A stretch of DNA of 58,000 nucleotides from Cryptomeria japonica (taxonomy: Eukaryota; Streptophyta; Pinopsida; Cupressales; Cupressaceae). The stretch lies in contig NC_081413.1 in assembly GCF_030272615.1 (NCBI RefSeq), positions 556,107,136-556,165,135 of the forward strand, written 5' to 3'. Below are positions 1 to 9,407 of the stretch, in pieces. Below the pieces are notes generated by a model that had not been told where the DNA came from, did no database searches, and was given only the letters and a program-made list of their open reading frames with translations. Within the stretch, counting starts at the first letter, position 1. Each line of letters begins with the position of its first letter. A program made the position numbers and the translations under genes.

Positions 1-1
1 G

Positions 2-1477
2 TTGACTGCTATCACCCTTATCACTCGGAGCCATAGGATGTGATTGTTCCATTTGACTCACAGTCAGTTGATAATTGTGAAGAGTTGCACACAACTGTTG
101 GAAAGAAGTAAACTCAGAAAACAGAAGTTTGTCTCGAATATCTTTTTGCAAATTAGAAATAAAGATTCTTTGAATATCATTGTCAGGCACTGGAAAAGAA
201 ATTTGAGCATACAAATGCTTATATCTACCAATGAAATCAGTCACTTTTTCTTTAACACCTTGTTTACAATGCATTAAATCAATCAAAGTAACCTTAGGAC
301 TTATATTGTTTTGAAATTGTTGAATGAAAGCATTTGCAAGTTGTTCAAAAGAAGTAATAGAATAAGAAGGCAACGAGCAATACCATTGTAGGGCTTTGTC
401 TCTTAATGTTCTAGTAAACAATTTTGCAAGCAACCTTTGGTCATAAGCAAAATCGGTACAAATGGTTTGAAAAGTCTTAACATGTGTTAGAGGATCACCT
501 TTACCATTATAAAGCTCCAAATGCGGGATTTCAACATGTTTAGGAGGGGTAGCTCGAACAATGTCAAGAGAAAGTGGGCTCCCAACATCAAATGTGGGCA
601 CACTAAACTTAGATTGATTCATAGAGGCAATTTGTTGCTGTAAAGAAGAGACAGTTTGTGCAAGATTGTTAATGGTCACTTCAGTCGAAGAGTTCATATT
701 AGGTGTGTTGGATTGAGATGGAGGTGTTATGTTATTGAAAGAAGGTAGAGAGTAAGGTGGTGGGACTCTATGATAGTCAATCATAGGAGATGATTGGACA
801 GGAGGAATGCTACAAGGAGGAATGGAATGGTTAAATGAATTGCCCCCTTGCATCATGTTCATTTGTGAAGATGTAATAGGAACACTCATTGAAGGAATGA
901 ATGAAGAAATCGGATTAAATATAGGAATAGTGTTAATTGAAGAAGAGGGATTGCCCCCATGACTAGTAATCACAGGAGGAATGTCTTGTATAGAAGTAGC
1001 CATTATGTTTGATGTAAAGGTAGGTATGCTAGCAATAGAAGTTGTCAAAGGAATAGAATGATTAACTTGTGTAGGAGGTTGTGTATAACCTAAAGTTTCG
1101 GCACAACTCTTCATAGGCATCACATTCGAATCCACAATGTGTGCAATACCACGCAAAATATCAATTCCATTCTTATCACTTTGAAGCATATGTTTTAGAC
1201 CCTCAATTAAAGGAAGAGCTTGACTATCGGGATACTCATGAGACATCCATTGGTGAAAATCGTCAAATTGGTTATCCAATTTCGAAAGTTGTTCTACAAA
1301 AACCTCATGGAGAGCTTCTTCATCATTAGGAGGATTAGAGGAATTACCCATGTCCTTGTTAAAAAGGCTATTCAAATTAGGTTCCATCTCCTCAGTATTT
1401 AAACCTCGGAAAGACTTAATTCTACGGCTTCGTCTAACGGGAATAGTGTAAGTAGGGCTTGTTGTTGTAAAACTCAT
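2..1477 (-). CDS. gag: E1 gag, Ty3/gypsy capsid polyprotein (partial, open)
   Basis: Reading the minus strand from an ATG at 1477, the frame stays open for 492 codons and runs off the left edge. The first third is low-complexity, rich in Ser, Pro, Asn and Ile. The region read from about 560 down to 60 has the retrotransposon Gag capsid pattern: a start like EIPHLELYNGKGDP, then LRDKALQWYCSLP, then SFEQLANAFIQQFQNN. By family knowledge Gag forms the cytoplasmic particle that packages element RNA. No zinc knuckle is reached before the window ends. The frame follows directly from a matching leader, primer-binding site and LTR to its right. It is the only long undamaged reading frame in the window, which points to recent insertion. 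The ATG is the first after the last upstream stop and is a reasonable but unproven start. Confidence 0.88.
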   Translation of the reverse strand, partial: MSFTTTSPTYTIPVRRSRRIKSFRGLNTEEMEPNLNSLFNKDMGNSSNPPNDEEALHEVFVEQLSKLDNQFDDFHQWMSHEYPDSQALPLIEGLKHMLQSDKNGIDILRGIAHIVDSNVMPMKSCAETLGYTQPPTQVNHSIPLTTSIASIPTFTSNIMATSIQDIPPVITSHGGNPSSSINTIPIFNPISSFIPSMSVPITSSQMNMMQGGNSFNHSIPPCSIPPVQSSPMIDYHRVPPPYSLPSFNNITPPSQSNTPNMNSSTEVTINNLAQTVSSLQQQIASMNQSKFSVPTFDVGSPLSLDIVRATPPKHVEIPHLELYNGKGDPLTHVKTFQTICTDFAYDQRLLAKLFTRTLRDKALQWYCSLPSYSITSFEQLANAFIQQFQNNISPKVTLIDLMHCKQGVKEKVTDFIGRYKHLYAQISFPVPDNDIQRIFISNLQKDIRDKLLFSEFTSFQQLCATLHNYQLTVSQMEQSHPMAPSDKGDSSQ

Positions 1478-2640
1478 GCACTAGAAAGGAAGAGGAAATT
1501 TTGAATTTAGAGGTAGCAATTTTCAATGAAATCAGCCAATTTTTTGGATTTAAGCTGTTAAATGCAATCACGACAGTCTCCCAAAATTTCGGAAAAAATG
1601 TCCAGGACCGTGGCGCTCGGAGTGCAACACGGTCCCTGCAATTTTTTCAAAATTTGCAGGGATGAAAGTTATGATGATTTTAGAGCTAATCTGAAAAAAT
1701 TAAGTGATTTTACAATTTGTAGATAGGCCAAATTAAAGTTGCAATTTCAAAATTGAACCCTACCAAGATTGTCGAAAAATGCAAAAATTTGAATTTTGAA
1801 AAAGAGAGGGAAATTGAAATTTTGAATTTTATGATTTTAGAGGGAACGCCAAAAGCAATGCAAGTTTTGAAATTTAAAAAATTGACTCAATTTCACGCAA
1901 AATTCAATTTTGAAAGCGGAAATCAAAGTTGTTGTAATTAAGCACTTAATTTCAAAAGTCACAAATTGCAAGGATTTGAATAAAGCACTGAAATTTCGAA
2001 TGAATGCAAACACACTTTTCAGATTTATGATAGTAAGAACACAATTTTGACACAAAATTTCAATTTCCACAATTTTTGAATGATTAGGAGCTTTAAACCA
2101 AGCAATCACAAGACCAACTTTGACTGTAATTTTGAAAGTGTTATAATTGATAAAATCGGCCAAAATTTTGGATTTTAGCAGAAAAATACAGTAAGATCTT
2201 GCTCCCGAAATTTCGGAAAAAATGTCCGGGACGATGGCGCTCGGAGTGCACACGGTCCTCGCAACTTTTTCCCAAATTTTCAGGGATGAAAGATATTGTG
2301 ATTTTATTGCGGAATCCAAAGTTACAGCTGATTTGGAGATGTTTTGATCAGTGAAATTGTCGGACAAAGGTTGAATCAAGAGGGTTTCAAAAATTAGGGT
2401 TTTGACACTTAACCACTTAATTTTCAAAATTAAAGCACAGACATGAATTGATAATTTGTAATAGAAGGGCAGATCTGAAACAAGCATTAACAATTAAATA
2501 TTTCACAAGTTCAATTTTCAAAAAGAAAATTTTAGGGTTTTTTATGCAATCAACCTCTAAAATTTGCAAAAGATCAAACATGGAAATGTAATCAAGGAAT
2601 CAATTTTCAGATCTAATCATGAATAATCAGAAAGGATGTT
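1478..2640 (-). mobile_element. E1 untranslated leader with internal ~624 bp duplication
   Basis: This lies between primer-binding site and gag of E1 and carries no convincing reading frame. Two segments, beginning near 1535 and near 2159, are clearly alike. Both contain an AAAATTTCGGAAAAAATGTCC stretch, then a GGCGCTCGGAGTGC box, then AGGGATGAAAG. The offset is about 624 bases, so the leader has duplicated internally. The minus-strand ORF predicted across 1837-2493 is AT-rich leader sequence without protein features. Confidence 0.7.
1605..1635 (-). repeat. E1 GC-rich hairpin box, leader copy
   Basis: GGACCGTG (1605-1612) and CACGGTCC (1628-1635) form a perfect 8-base stem around a loop containing GGCGCTCGGAGTGC. 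A decayed copy lies at 2229-2258. Related boxes lie in the LTR at 3035-3061 and 3670-3727. Confidence 0.75.
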
Positions 2641-2656
2641 CACGTCGGGTTCACCA
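2641..2656 (-). other. E1 primer-binding site
   Basis: On the minus strand, the LTR terminus TTTACA is followed after three T by TGGTGAACCCGACGTG. It starts with TGG, as expected for complementarity to a tRNA CCA end, and sits exactly at the LTR edge. I could not assign the tRNA. Confidence 0.6.
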
Positions 2657-3536
2657 AAATGTAAAGCGGAAAATCGCAATCAAACCCTAGTTGCACTCCC
2701 CTCTTCCAACTCCGAGGAGAGAGAAGGGAGGTTTGCTAGGGTTGATGGTTTTCACTTAAGGGAGAGACTTTACATTCAAAAGAGGGGTTGAAACCCACAA
2801 GATCCAATCCCACACAATGCAAGATTGGATGCTAAATGAGTTTCAAGGGTCAAGACAGCAAGGCTACCCTCTTTTGTAAAGAATGTTGATAAGAGAATTA
2901 AGCTAGGAATGCATAGAAAGTGACAAAGATTCGCTTATAAACTGAGATAGGGATATAGTATGAAGCTGCGGACCCGGAATTAGCAGTAAAATGTCGATAC
3001 GGCGCTGTCCTGCAAATTTGAGCAAAAGTTGTCTGGACGATGGCGCCCAGCGCCACAGTCCTCCAAAAAATCTGCGAAACGAAGGGGGATCTGTTTGTCT
3101 CTGCACAAGGATTCCAGATCTTCAATTTCAGCCGCGTACCTGCAACCTACACACAGAAAAGCGAAGACGATTGGGGGGTTAGGGATTAGGGATTTGCCTT
3201 TAGGTCAAACCCCGGTTTTGGAATTAACCAAGAAATGAGAAATGTTGTAAATGTAAATGTTTGTAATGTAAAACAAGTACTAATACCTTGTTCTAAGGAT
3301 GTTTGTATCCTTATGTGCGAAGGTATAGATGTTGTTGTTTGTTATATGTTGTAGTAGTATGTAGCAATATGTGATCTCCTCTTCAATGGTTGAATCCTTG
3401 TCTTGAATGCAACACTTAGCCTTGAATGGAGACTTAGAAGGAATGCTTGAATGCTTGAATGCTTGAATGCTTGAGTATAGTTTCCACGCTTTTACACATA
3501 TCCTCTTCATTCATGCCAAATGAGAGAGAAAAATGT

Positions 3537-3546
3537 AGTTTATATA
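3537..3546 (-). promoter_or_regulatory. Candidate TATA box of the E1 LTR
   Basis: Minus-strand GTATATAAAC lies about 355 bases inside the LTR from its 5' end and is followed by a CT-rich stretch, typical of a plant LTR promoter. The call is by motif only. Confidence 0.45.
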
Positions 3547-3669
3547 CTTGCCAATTAGGGTTAATAGATTGATTTTTCCGACCTTAGGCCGACTAGGAAA
3601 GATAATTTTCCAATTTGCAAACATAAAGACCCGAAGTCCAAAAGAGACCGGGCCCAAAATAGGACCCAG

Positions 3670-3727
3670 GGACCAGGGCGCTGGGCGCCATGGTCCTGGG
3701 GGACCAGGGCACTGGGCGCTCTGGTCC
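3670..3727 (-). repeat. E1 LTR twin GC-rich hairpins
   Basis: Two 27-base copies at 3670-3696 and 3701-3727 are spaced by 31 bases. Each begins GGACCAG and ends TGGTCC, giving a 6-7 base stem. In the first an inner stem GGCGC/GCGCC is intact; in the second it is partly decayed. A simpler version at 3035-3061 has TGGCGC-CCA-GCGCCA inside GGAC/GTCC. Confidence 0.75.
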
Positions 3728-4224
3728 CACCTCCCAGGACAGCAGGGTGCAAGGAAGTTCAGGCCAGGGTGCTTGAAAAATGCAGTTTTTGATGTCATGA
3801 GCAAGTTTCGGGGTCTCCATTCAGGTTGCGTGTTGCGTCACCATCGTGAAGACCAAAATGTAGTCGAAATTGCAAGTGTCGCAATTTTAGGACGCTACAC
3901 CTAGGTTCAAAATAGGAACGATATATCCAAGATAATGAACAAAAGGTGGACATGATCAAGTTTCATTATAGAGGATTCGATATATCCTGATGAGAAACTA
4001 ATAATGATGTTGTTTTTTTTTCATTTAAGATGGTTGAATTACTTAACTTGTTGTGAACTGTATGCTTATGAAGCCTTTGGAAGTAGCCTATTTGATTGAT
4101 AAAACCTGATTATCAGACTAGTTTGAAGGTTTGTGATAGTTTAAAGACAACTCTACTTGAAAAAGGTATCTGAAACTAGTTTTGAAATTTTGGTCTGATA
4201 TGCAAAAATGCCCTTTGTCTCAAA

Positions 4225-4485
4225 TGCAAGCAAACGTTTGCGCTAACCTTTTTGTCAAAAGCGCTAACTTATGGGACAAATGCGTTATTCTGTTGCTTGA
4301 AAAAGCTACTCTGTGATACCAAAAGTGGAAAACTGTGTTACAAAAGTGCAGTTTTATGCTTAAAAGCGCTAATCTGTTGATCAAATGCGTGAACCTATGA
4401 CATAAAAGTGGTGCAATATTGTTTAAATACATTATTTTGCACAACAAAAGTGTGGTTCTATGCAACAAAAGTGTTGTTCTGATTG
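4225..4485 (-). repeat. E2 TAGCGC-type array 2
   Basis: Degenerate repeats of about 20-24 bases, each an A-rich stretch plus GCGCTAA or a variant such as GTGCA (AAAAGCGCTAA, AAATGCGT, AAAAGTGT). In element orientation the core is TTAGCGCTTTT. Confidence 0.75.
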
Positions 4486-4689
4486 TGTTACAAGGATTTT
4501 TCAATTTTTCCAACGAGTTGTCAAATTTTTGCTCATTTCCAAATGATGACTTTTTCCAAGTTTTTGACCATGTTGAGCACGTTATAGACATAAAAGACAC
4601 AATGTTTGAAAAACAAAATACACAAGAAAACACGAATCCTATGGTAGGCCGAGATAATAATTGTTGAATCTCGCATGGGGTTTCCCTCG

Positions 4690-5270
4690 AGGCTACCCTA
4701 TTCAGAGCAGATATTTAGATGCTTGACCCCACTGGCTCCACCCTAGGTACTCACTTCTTTGAGGCAGCCAATCACCAATTTCCATAAAAAATCCCCATGG
4801 CAAACTTCATATCTCTACTAAGAACCCTATGTGTATGAGTCGCTTCAGAGGTCTGACCTCCTATGCCAGCAATTAGAAGGATTTTGACAACTAGTACAAG
4901 TGGTTTTTAGTAATGGCTTTCGGTCATGTGACCGTACATGCAACACTCTACACTCTGTAAATACAGAAGGTTCCCAGCCTATAGAGGTTATGCTCCATAG
5001 GGTTTATGGGGAAACATAGTGTCGGTATGAACTAATCAGCACATGTTGTTTATAAATTTTGTCATAAACATGATTTATTTAGAGTGGATCGGAAGAACTC
5101 GGTATTAGCCTGTTTCCACTTGGGTCATTCCCCTCTCTACCCCCCTCAAGGTAGCTCGGGAAGGCAGGCCCTCTAAAGATTACACATAAAATAAAGTAGG
5201 TATGGTTTTCTGATCACCGTATGAGGGTGAGAGCATACTTGCCTACTACTTCGACAAGCACGAAAGACAA
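4690..5270 (-). repeat. Leader block shared with E4 and E3
   Basis: This matches 37425-38015 in the same orientation, for example TTAGATGCTTGACCCCACTG in both. It matches 26575-27120 in reverse complement, with a conserved core near GGCCTGCCTTCCC (about 5156-5178). It is non-coding. Confidence 0.78.
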
Positions 5271-5567
5271 AATTTTATTTTAAGCCATCTAATAATCTAT
5301 GTGCAACTACTTTAAGGAAAACACTCAAATGCAAGTTGCATGTTGTTGATTTATCCTCCTAGTTAAGCTAGTTGAGCAAGATATGATGTTTTACTTTCCA
5401 AAATACTCCTAATTAACTAGACGTGAATAAATGCATGAAATTTGCTTCAAAAATAACCCTGCACACACAAATGTCAGTAGTTTGTAAAATTTTAAGTCTT
5501 GGACATTCAGACCTGCAAAGATTGTTACTTTTCAGTTTGTAAAAATTCAAATTTTAAGCACTGTCAG

Positions 5568-5870
5568 GACAGAAGCACTAAAACAACAAAAGCGCTATCC
5601 TAATAAGCAAAAGCGCTAACCTGAAAGGCAAAAGTGTTATCCTAGACAACAAAAGTAGTAAACTGAAAGGCAAAAGCGCTATCCTAGACAACAAAAGCAC
5701 TAACCTGTGTAATGAAAGCGCTATCCTATTGCGTGAATTCATATTTAAAAGTGCTATTTTATTTAACACGGGCATTAATCTAAGCAACAAAAATGCTAAC
5801 TTATCTAAAAAAAGTGCTATCAAATTTCACAAATGTGTGAAACAGATTTAGAAAAGTGTTAAACTAGCTC
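5568..5870 (-). repeat. E2 TAGCGC-type array 1
   Basis: Repeats of about 18-24 bases, with forms AAAAGCGCTATCCT, AAAAGCGCTAACCTG, AAAAGTGTTATCC and AAAAGCACTAACC. Variants are mostly CpG transitions of the core. The array lies next to the primer-binding site in element orientation. Confidence 0.8.
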
Positions 5871-5915
5871 TGCGAGAATAAGACAACATATTAGAAAGAT
5901 AAGTTTGAGGCTTGA

Positions 5916-5933
5916 GCCCCACGGTGGGCACCA
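5916..5933 (-). other. E2 primer-binding site, tRNA-Lys type
   Basis: Minus strand TGGTGCCCACCGTGGGGC differs by one base from TGGCGCCCACCGTGGGGC, the complement of the plant tRNA-Lys 3' end. It lies four bases inside the LTR edge at 5938. Confidence 0.82.
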
Positions 5934-5937
5934 AAAA

Positions 5938-7069
5938 TGTTGAGGTTAAAGTTGAACTCCAAAGAAATGTTCTTGAAACTTGTTAGTCCATCATACAATA
6001 TAAAAATGAAAGCTACACGAAACTTAACTTCAACCAATGAAGTAACCTGAAGTGAATGAAATAAATAATATTATACCTTCCATGATTTACACCTCATTGT
6101 GTTCTAACTTCATTGTTCCTGGTTGCAGATGATTTGCTCTTAGACAAGCACTGGTAGCTTCCAAGATGGCATATGAAGAATGGACTGATAGTTAACTGGT
6201 ACTATGATATGCATATGCAAATGATTTAAGCTAACATGATATTAAGCTATCATAAGAAATTCTAAAATTGCTAATCGCTTCAAACTCAAACTCATGGATG
6301 TAAGATAAAGACTCCTAGAATGACTATATGATTAGCTATTAGTCTATTAGTTTCAAAATGGCTTAGGAGACCTATTTTATAGATTTTTGAGTGGATGAGC
6401 TTAGGTGGTAGAGATTAATGGTCATGATCAAATCTTGCAAATTGGATGGCTATGAGCAAGAAGTTGAAGGTTGAGAGAAAGGGGGAAGGAGAAGACAAGT
6501 GTCACTCATCTCACCTTGACTGAGTTGAAGACCTGAGAGGATATAGGATAGTTGGAGAAGAAGTAGGAATGAGAGGACAAGTGGACTCAAAACCTCCTAA
6601 GATATAGGGATGTTGGAGAGAATATAGAAGAAAGTTAGGAAATCTATGTATGTGCACAATATTTCATTTATTTTGGAAGTTGGAAATAAGTGGCTAATAA
6701 ATGATTTTGTTTTATTTTATTTTGTTGAATTAATTTAGCCACATGATGGATGAGTTGGCAAAGGAAAGATGAAGTGGAGATGGAAGGTGAGTTGGAAAAG
6801 GGATTAAATAATTAAGAAATTATTTAATGAATGAGACTATATGATAATAGATAGAGGAATAATTAAATATAAGATATTTAATTAAGTGATTAGAAGAAAA
6901 GGATATAACAAATTAATTAATAAAATGTTTCAATTGAATTAACTAATAGAAGGACATGAAATGAATTAAATAAATTAATCTTTTCAAATTAACTATTTAA
7001 TAGAAGAATAATTATTAAATAAATATGAATATTTATCTAATTGCTCATAACCATTTTTATGTGTATACA
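5938..7069 (-). mobile_element. E2 5' LTR
   Basis: A 1132-base LTR with TG/CA ends. In element orientation it starts TGTATACACATAAAAATGG at 7069, similar to the E3 LTR start TGTAGACGTATAAAAATGAC, and ends CCTCAACA at 5938. It is AT-rich with AATTAAT runs, as in the E3 and E4 LTRs. A minus-strand TATAAAATA at 6373-6381 is a candidate promoter. Confidence 0.78.
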
Positions 7070-7087
7070 TAAGATTTTGATAGATTT

Positions 7088-8393
7088 ATGTTAGAAATCC
7101 AAGTTCCTCCTCAAGTTTCTAATGTTTCCAATCCACTTGTCATTGTCACCTCAACTCCACCTATTGTTACTACTAGTATTCAGTCTTAGAAGTTGGCAAC
7201 ACAAGTTTTGACTTCTGGAGTGGATGAAGACGCTTCTTTGCCACCTTGGCTAGTGCCTAACACTCCTAAGAGGAAGAAGCAAGCCATTTCACCTGATGGC
7301 TTTGATTTCAGTCAGTTGGTACTAGTTAAGCCCAAGGTCACAATGAAGGCCAAAACTTTGTCGAGGTTGAGGATAGATCAATCCAAGAACAAGTAAGTAG
7401 AAATTGCAATTCCTCCTTCAAACACAGATTTGGATAAAGTACAGGCTACAAATTTTTTGATCAGAAGAATTGATTTGGGCAAACAAACACACAAGGGAAC
7501 AATTGAAGATGCTTAAAACTCTTTCCAACATCTTGTGGCAATGTTCAATGAGGAGAAAGCGAAGAAATATAAACTGAAGAAACATGTAGATCAGCTCACA
7601 AAGGTCCTAATTAAGTTACCAAATCATCAAAGGTAGTTGAGCCGATCACTTCTTCAGTGGATGAACAAATTATCAGGCAAACTGAACAGGTGAATTTGTA
7701 TAGGAGAATAGTTGGTGAATGGATGGATAGACTGCTGAGTCAAGGAACACATCTCTTATGTTCAAGAGTTACTCTTGTCAACAACTTGGAGGAAGTAAAA
7801 GTGGAAATTGATAAAAATTTAAATTTGTTATCTAATGAATTAGAAGCACATGAGAAGGAATTCGACTCTTGGTTGAAGTTAGAATATTTTCAGTTGGATG
7901 TTCTAGTTGATAATGGAGTGATCCCATCAAGGGATATGTATATTAAACAAAGAGAGATTCTAGAAAATCAAATGAATACAATAGAAGTGGTATCAAAGAT
8001 CTGAGGAAAGCACATAAAGAATGTAATGATAAAAGGCAATACATCATTGAGAAAATGTCATCCCTTCCTTGCACTTTCCACGATGAGAATCATAAACCCC
8101 TTCATGAAGACATCACCATCAAAGAATTCAATTTGCTAATTGGTTAAGAAGTTGACAAGTAAGCTTTCTCATTATCCTGTATTGATAAATTGGTGGACAT
8201 TCAAGTGAATTTGGATGATCTAGCCTCGCTTCTAAAGAAACACAAGAAATGCTACGTGAGCCTTAGAGATTCTATCACCCGAGTCAAGGTCATCACAAGT
8301 CACACAAAAGGACCTGATCGAGAACATATGAAAGCAATTCTACAAAAGTTTGAGGATTTCATGAAGTAGAATCAGAATGGAGTCTTTGGTGAC
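7088..8393 (+). pseudogene. E7 ORF remnant, basic and coiled-coil protein
   Basis: Plus-strand coding remnant in at least two frames with several stops, for example TAG at 7187. The first part contains PPWLVPNTPKRKKQ and many Lys residues. After a frameshift near 7500-7650 comes a helical, Leu/Glu/Lys-rich stretch (VNNLEEVKVEIDKNLNLLSNELEAHE-type pattern) and another low-complexity tail. I do not recognise a named family. The make-up resembles the C-terminal part of ORF2 in E6 (basic linker, then coiled coil just before an LTR), so a related non-autonomous LTR element is the best guess. Its 5' part is missing, cut off by or beyond E2. Confidence 0.45.
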
Positions 8394-8433
8394 ACTTAGT
8401 AATTTCATAGAAGATGCATTTTTGAATAAGACG

Positions 8434-8452
8434 TTGACACCTCAAGTGTCAA
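8434..8452. repeat. Short hairpin at LTR-like start
   Basis: TTGACAC and GTGTCAA form a 7-base inverted repeat around CTCAA at the proposed E7 LTR edge. Confidence 0.5.
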
Positions 8453-8905
8453 TTTTGTATTTAGTTTTTGCACTTAGGCAATGCACAAGTCTGAAGTCAA
8501 TTAGGACTCTTCTTTGAATTAGTCATAGTTTTTCCTAGTTTTATGTTGCATCTCTCTTCTATAAATATGAGGTTGCTCATTGTAATTTTCATCTATTATC
8601 TTTAATCTATATGTCAAAACTTTGTCGAAAGCAAAAGTGAAACTTTGTGTTCCTCTTGTGATTTTGAAAACTTGATAAAATAAGAAGAAAGATTTGGCAT
8701 TCAGACTTTGTGTTGAATTCATTTGTGTTTATGGTGAGAGTGTTCTTATGTCATTTTCATTATAAATCTTATTTACTCAAGTAAAGGTGCATTGAGAGAC
8801 TATTATTAAAGTGTAGAGGCAATTGTTAATTTGTGAACTTTGTGTCATATCTTGACTATTGTTGTTAGAATTAGGAATTGGTGATTGTATTTTAAAAAAC
8901 TAAAG

Positions 8906-8907
<2 letters not shown>

Positions 8908-8951
<44 letters not shown>
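8908..8951. repeat. (TA)n microsatellite
   Basis: An uninterrupted TA dinucleotide run of about 43 bases. Confidence 0.95.
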
Positions 8952-8952
<1 letters not shown>

Positions 8953-9079
8953 TGGTCACTTTGAAGACTTTGTGCTTGATTATGTCATCTTGAAAAAGGA
9001 AACACTAACTTGAAGACTTTGAGATTCATATTATTACTTCACAAAAGCATTATCAAAGGTGAAGCTAGGAACCATTTTA

Positions 9080-9093
9080 AAGACTTTGAGCTT
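9080..9093. repeat. LINE target-site duplication, left copy
   Basis: AAGACTTTGAGCTT, repeated at 12810-12823 on the other side of the LINE. Caution: AAGACTTTG also recurs nearby in the host sequence (about 8971 and 9014). Confidence 0.65.
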
Positions 9094-9407
9094 TATTTTG
9101 ATTTTCTTAGTTTTTTATTACAAGAAAAATAGGTTTTGAAGGGACCCCGAAACCCTTTACAAAAGAACCTTAAAATATAAGAGCATTAAGAAACAAGACA
9201 GGACAGACTGCATAAAAACTAGCAAAGTACTGGGCAAAAGCCAACACAAAAGCCCAACATAACCAGTAACATCCAGCCAAAACAGAAAACAGACAAATTA
9301 CTTAATGTTTTTAAGGGCATTAGCCAATTTTCCGCTAATCCCTTGCATTTATTTGATATTATCCCTGAGAATTGGGATTTCCTTGGAAGAGGCCAAGGCA
9401 GCTTTTT

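Larger units (their letters stand above)
2660..3899 (-). mobile_element. E1 5' LTR
   Basis: A 1240-base LTR bounded by TGTA and TACA. In element orientation it begins TGTAGCGTCCTAAAATTG at 3899 and ends CCGCTTTACA at 2660, directly before the primer-binding site. The flank outside the element starts CCTAG (3900-3904), the expected target duplication, but its partner is off the left edge. The plus-strand ORFs across 3548-3904 are shadows of this LTR. Confidence 0.82.
3900..5915 (-). mobile_element. E2 leader of a Ty3/gypsy element, interrupted by E1
   Basis: In element orientation this runs from the E2 primer-binding site toward its expected gag, which would lie left of 3900 and has been displaced by E1. 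It contains repeat array 1 (5568-5870), a leader block shared with E3 and E4 (4690-5270) and repeat array 2 (4225-4485). This is the same order as in E3. No protein domain is visible, and predicted ORFs here only read through the arrays. Confidence 0.72.
8447..9093 (+). mobile_element. E7 LTR-like segment, left part
   Basis: It starts TGTCAATTTTG right after the ORF remnant and has a clear TATAAATA at 8560-8567 after TCTTC, as in the E3 LTR. It is cut by the LINE, and its probable continuation ends with CATTTCGACA at 13220. No target duplication or polypurine tract was found, so the boundaries are tentative. Confidence 0.4.

Noticed and set aside
3548-3904. 118-codon plus-strand ORF rich in Gly and Pro
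   Set aside because: It covers the E1 LTR hairpins and ends at the LTR edge; no protein features.
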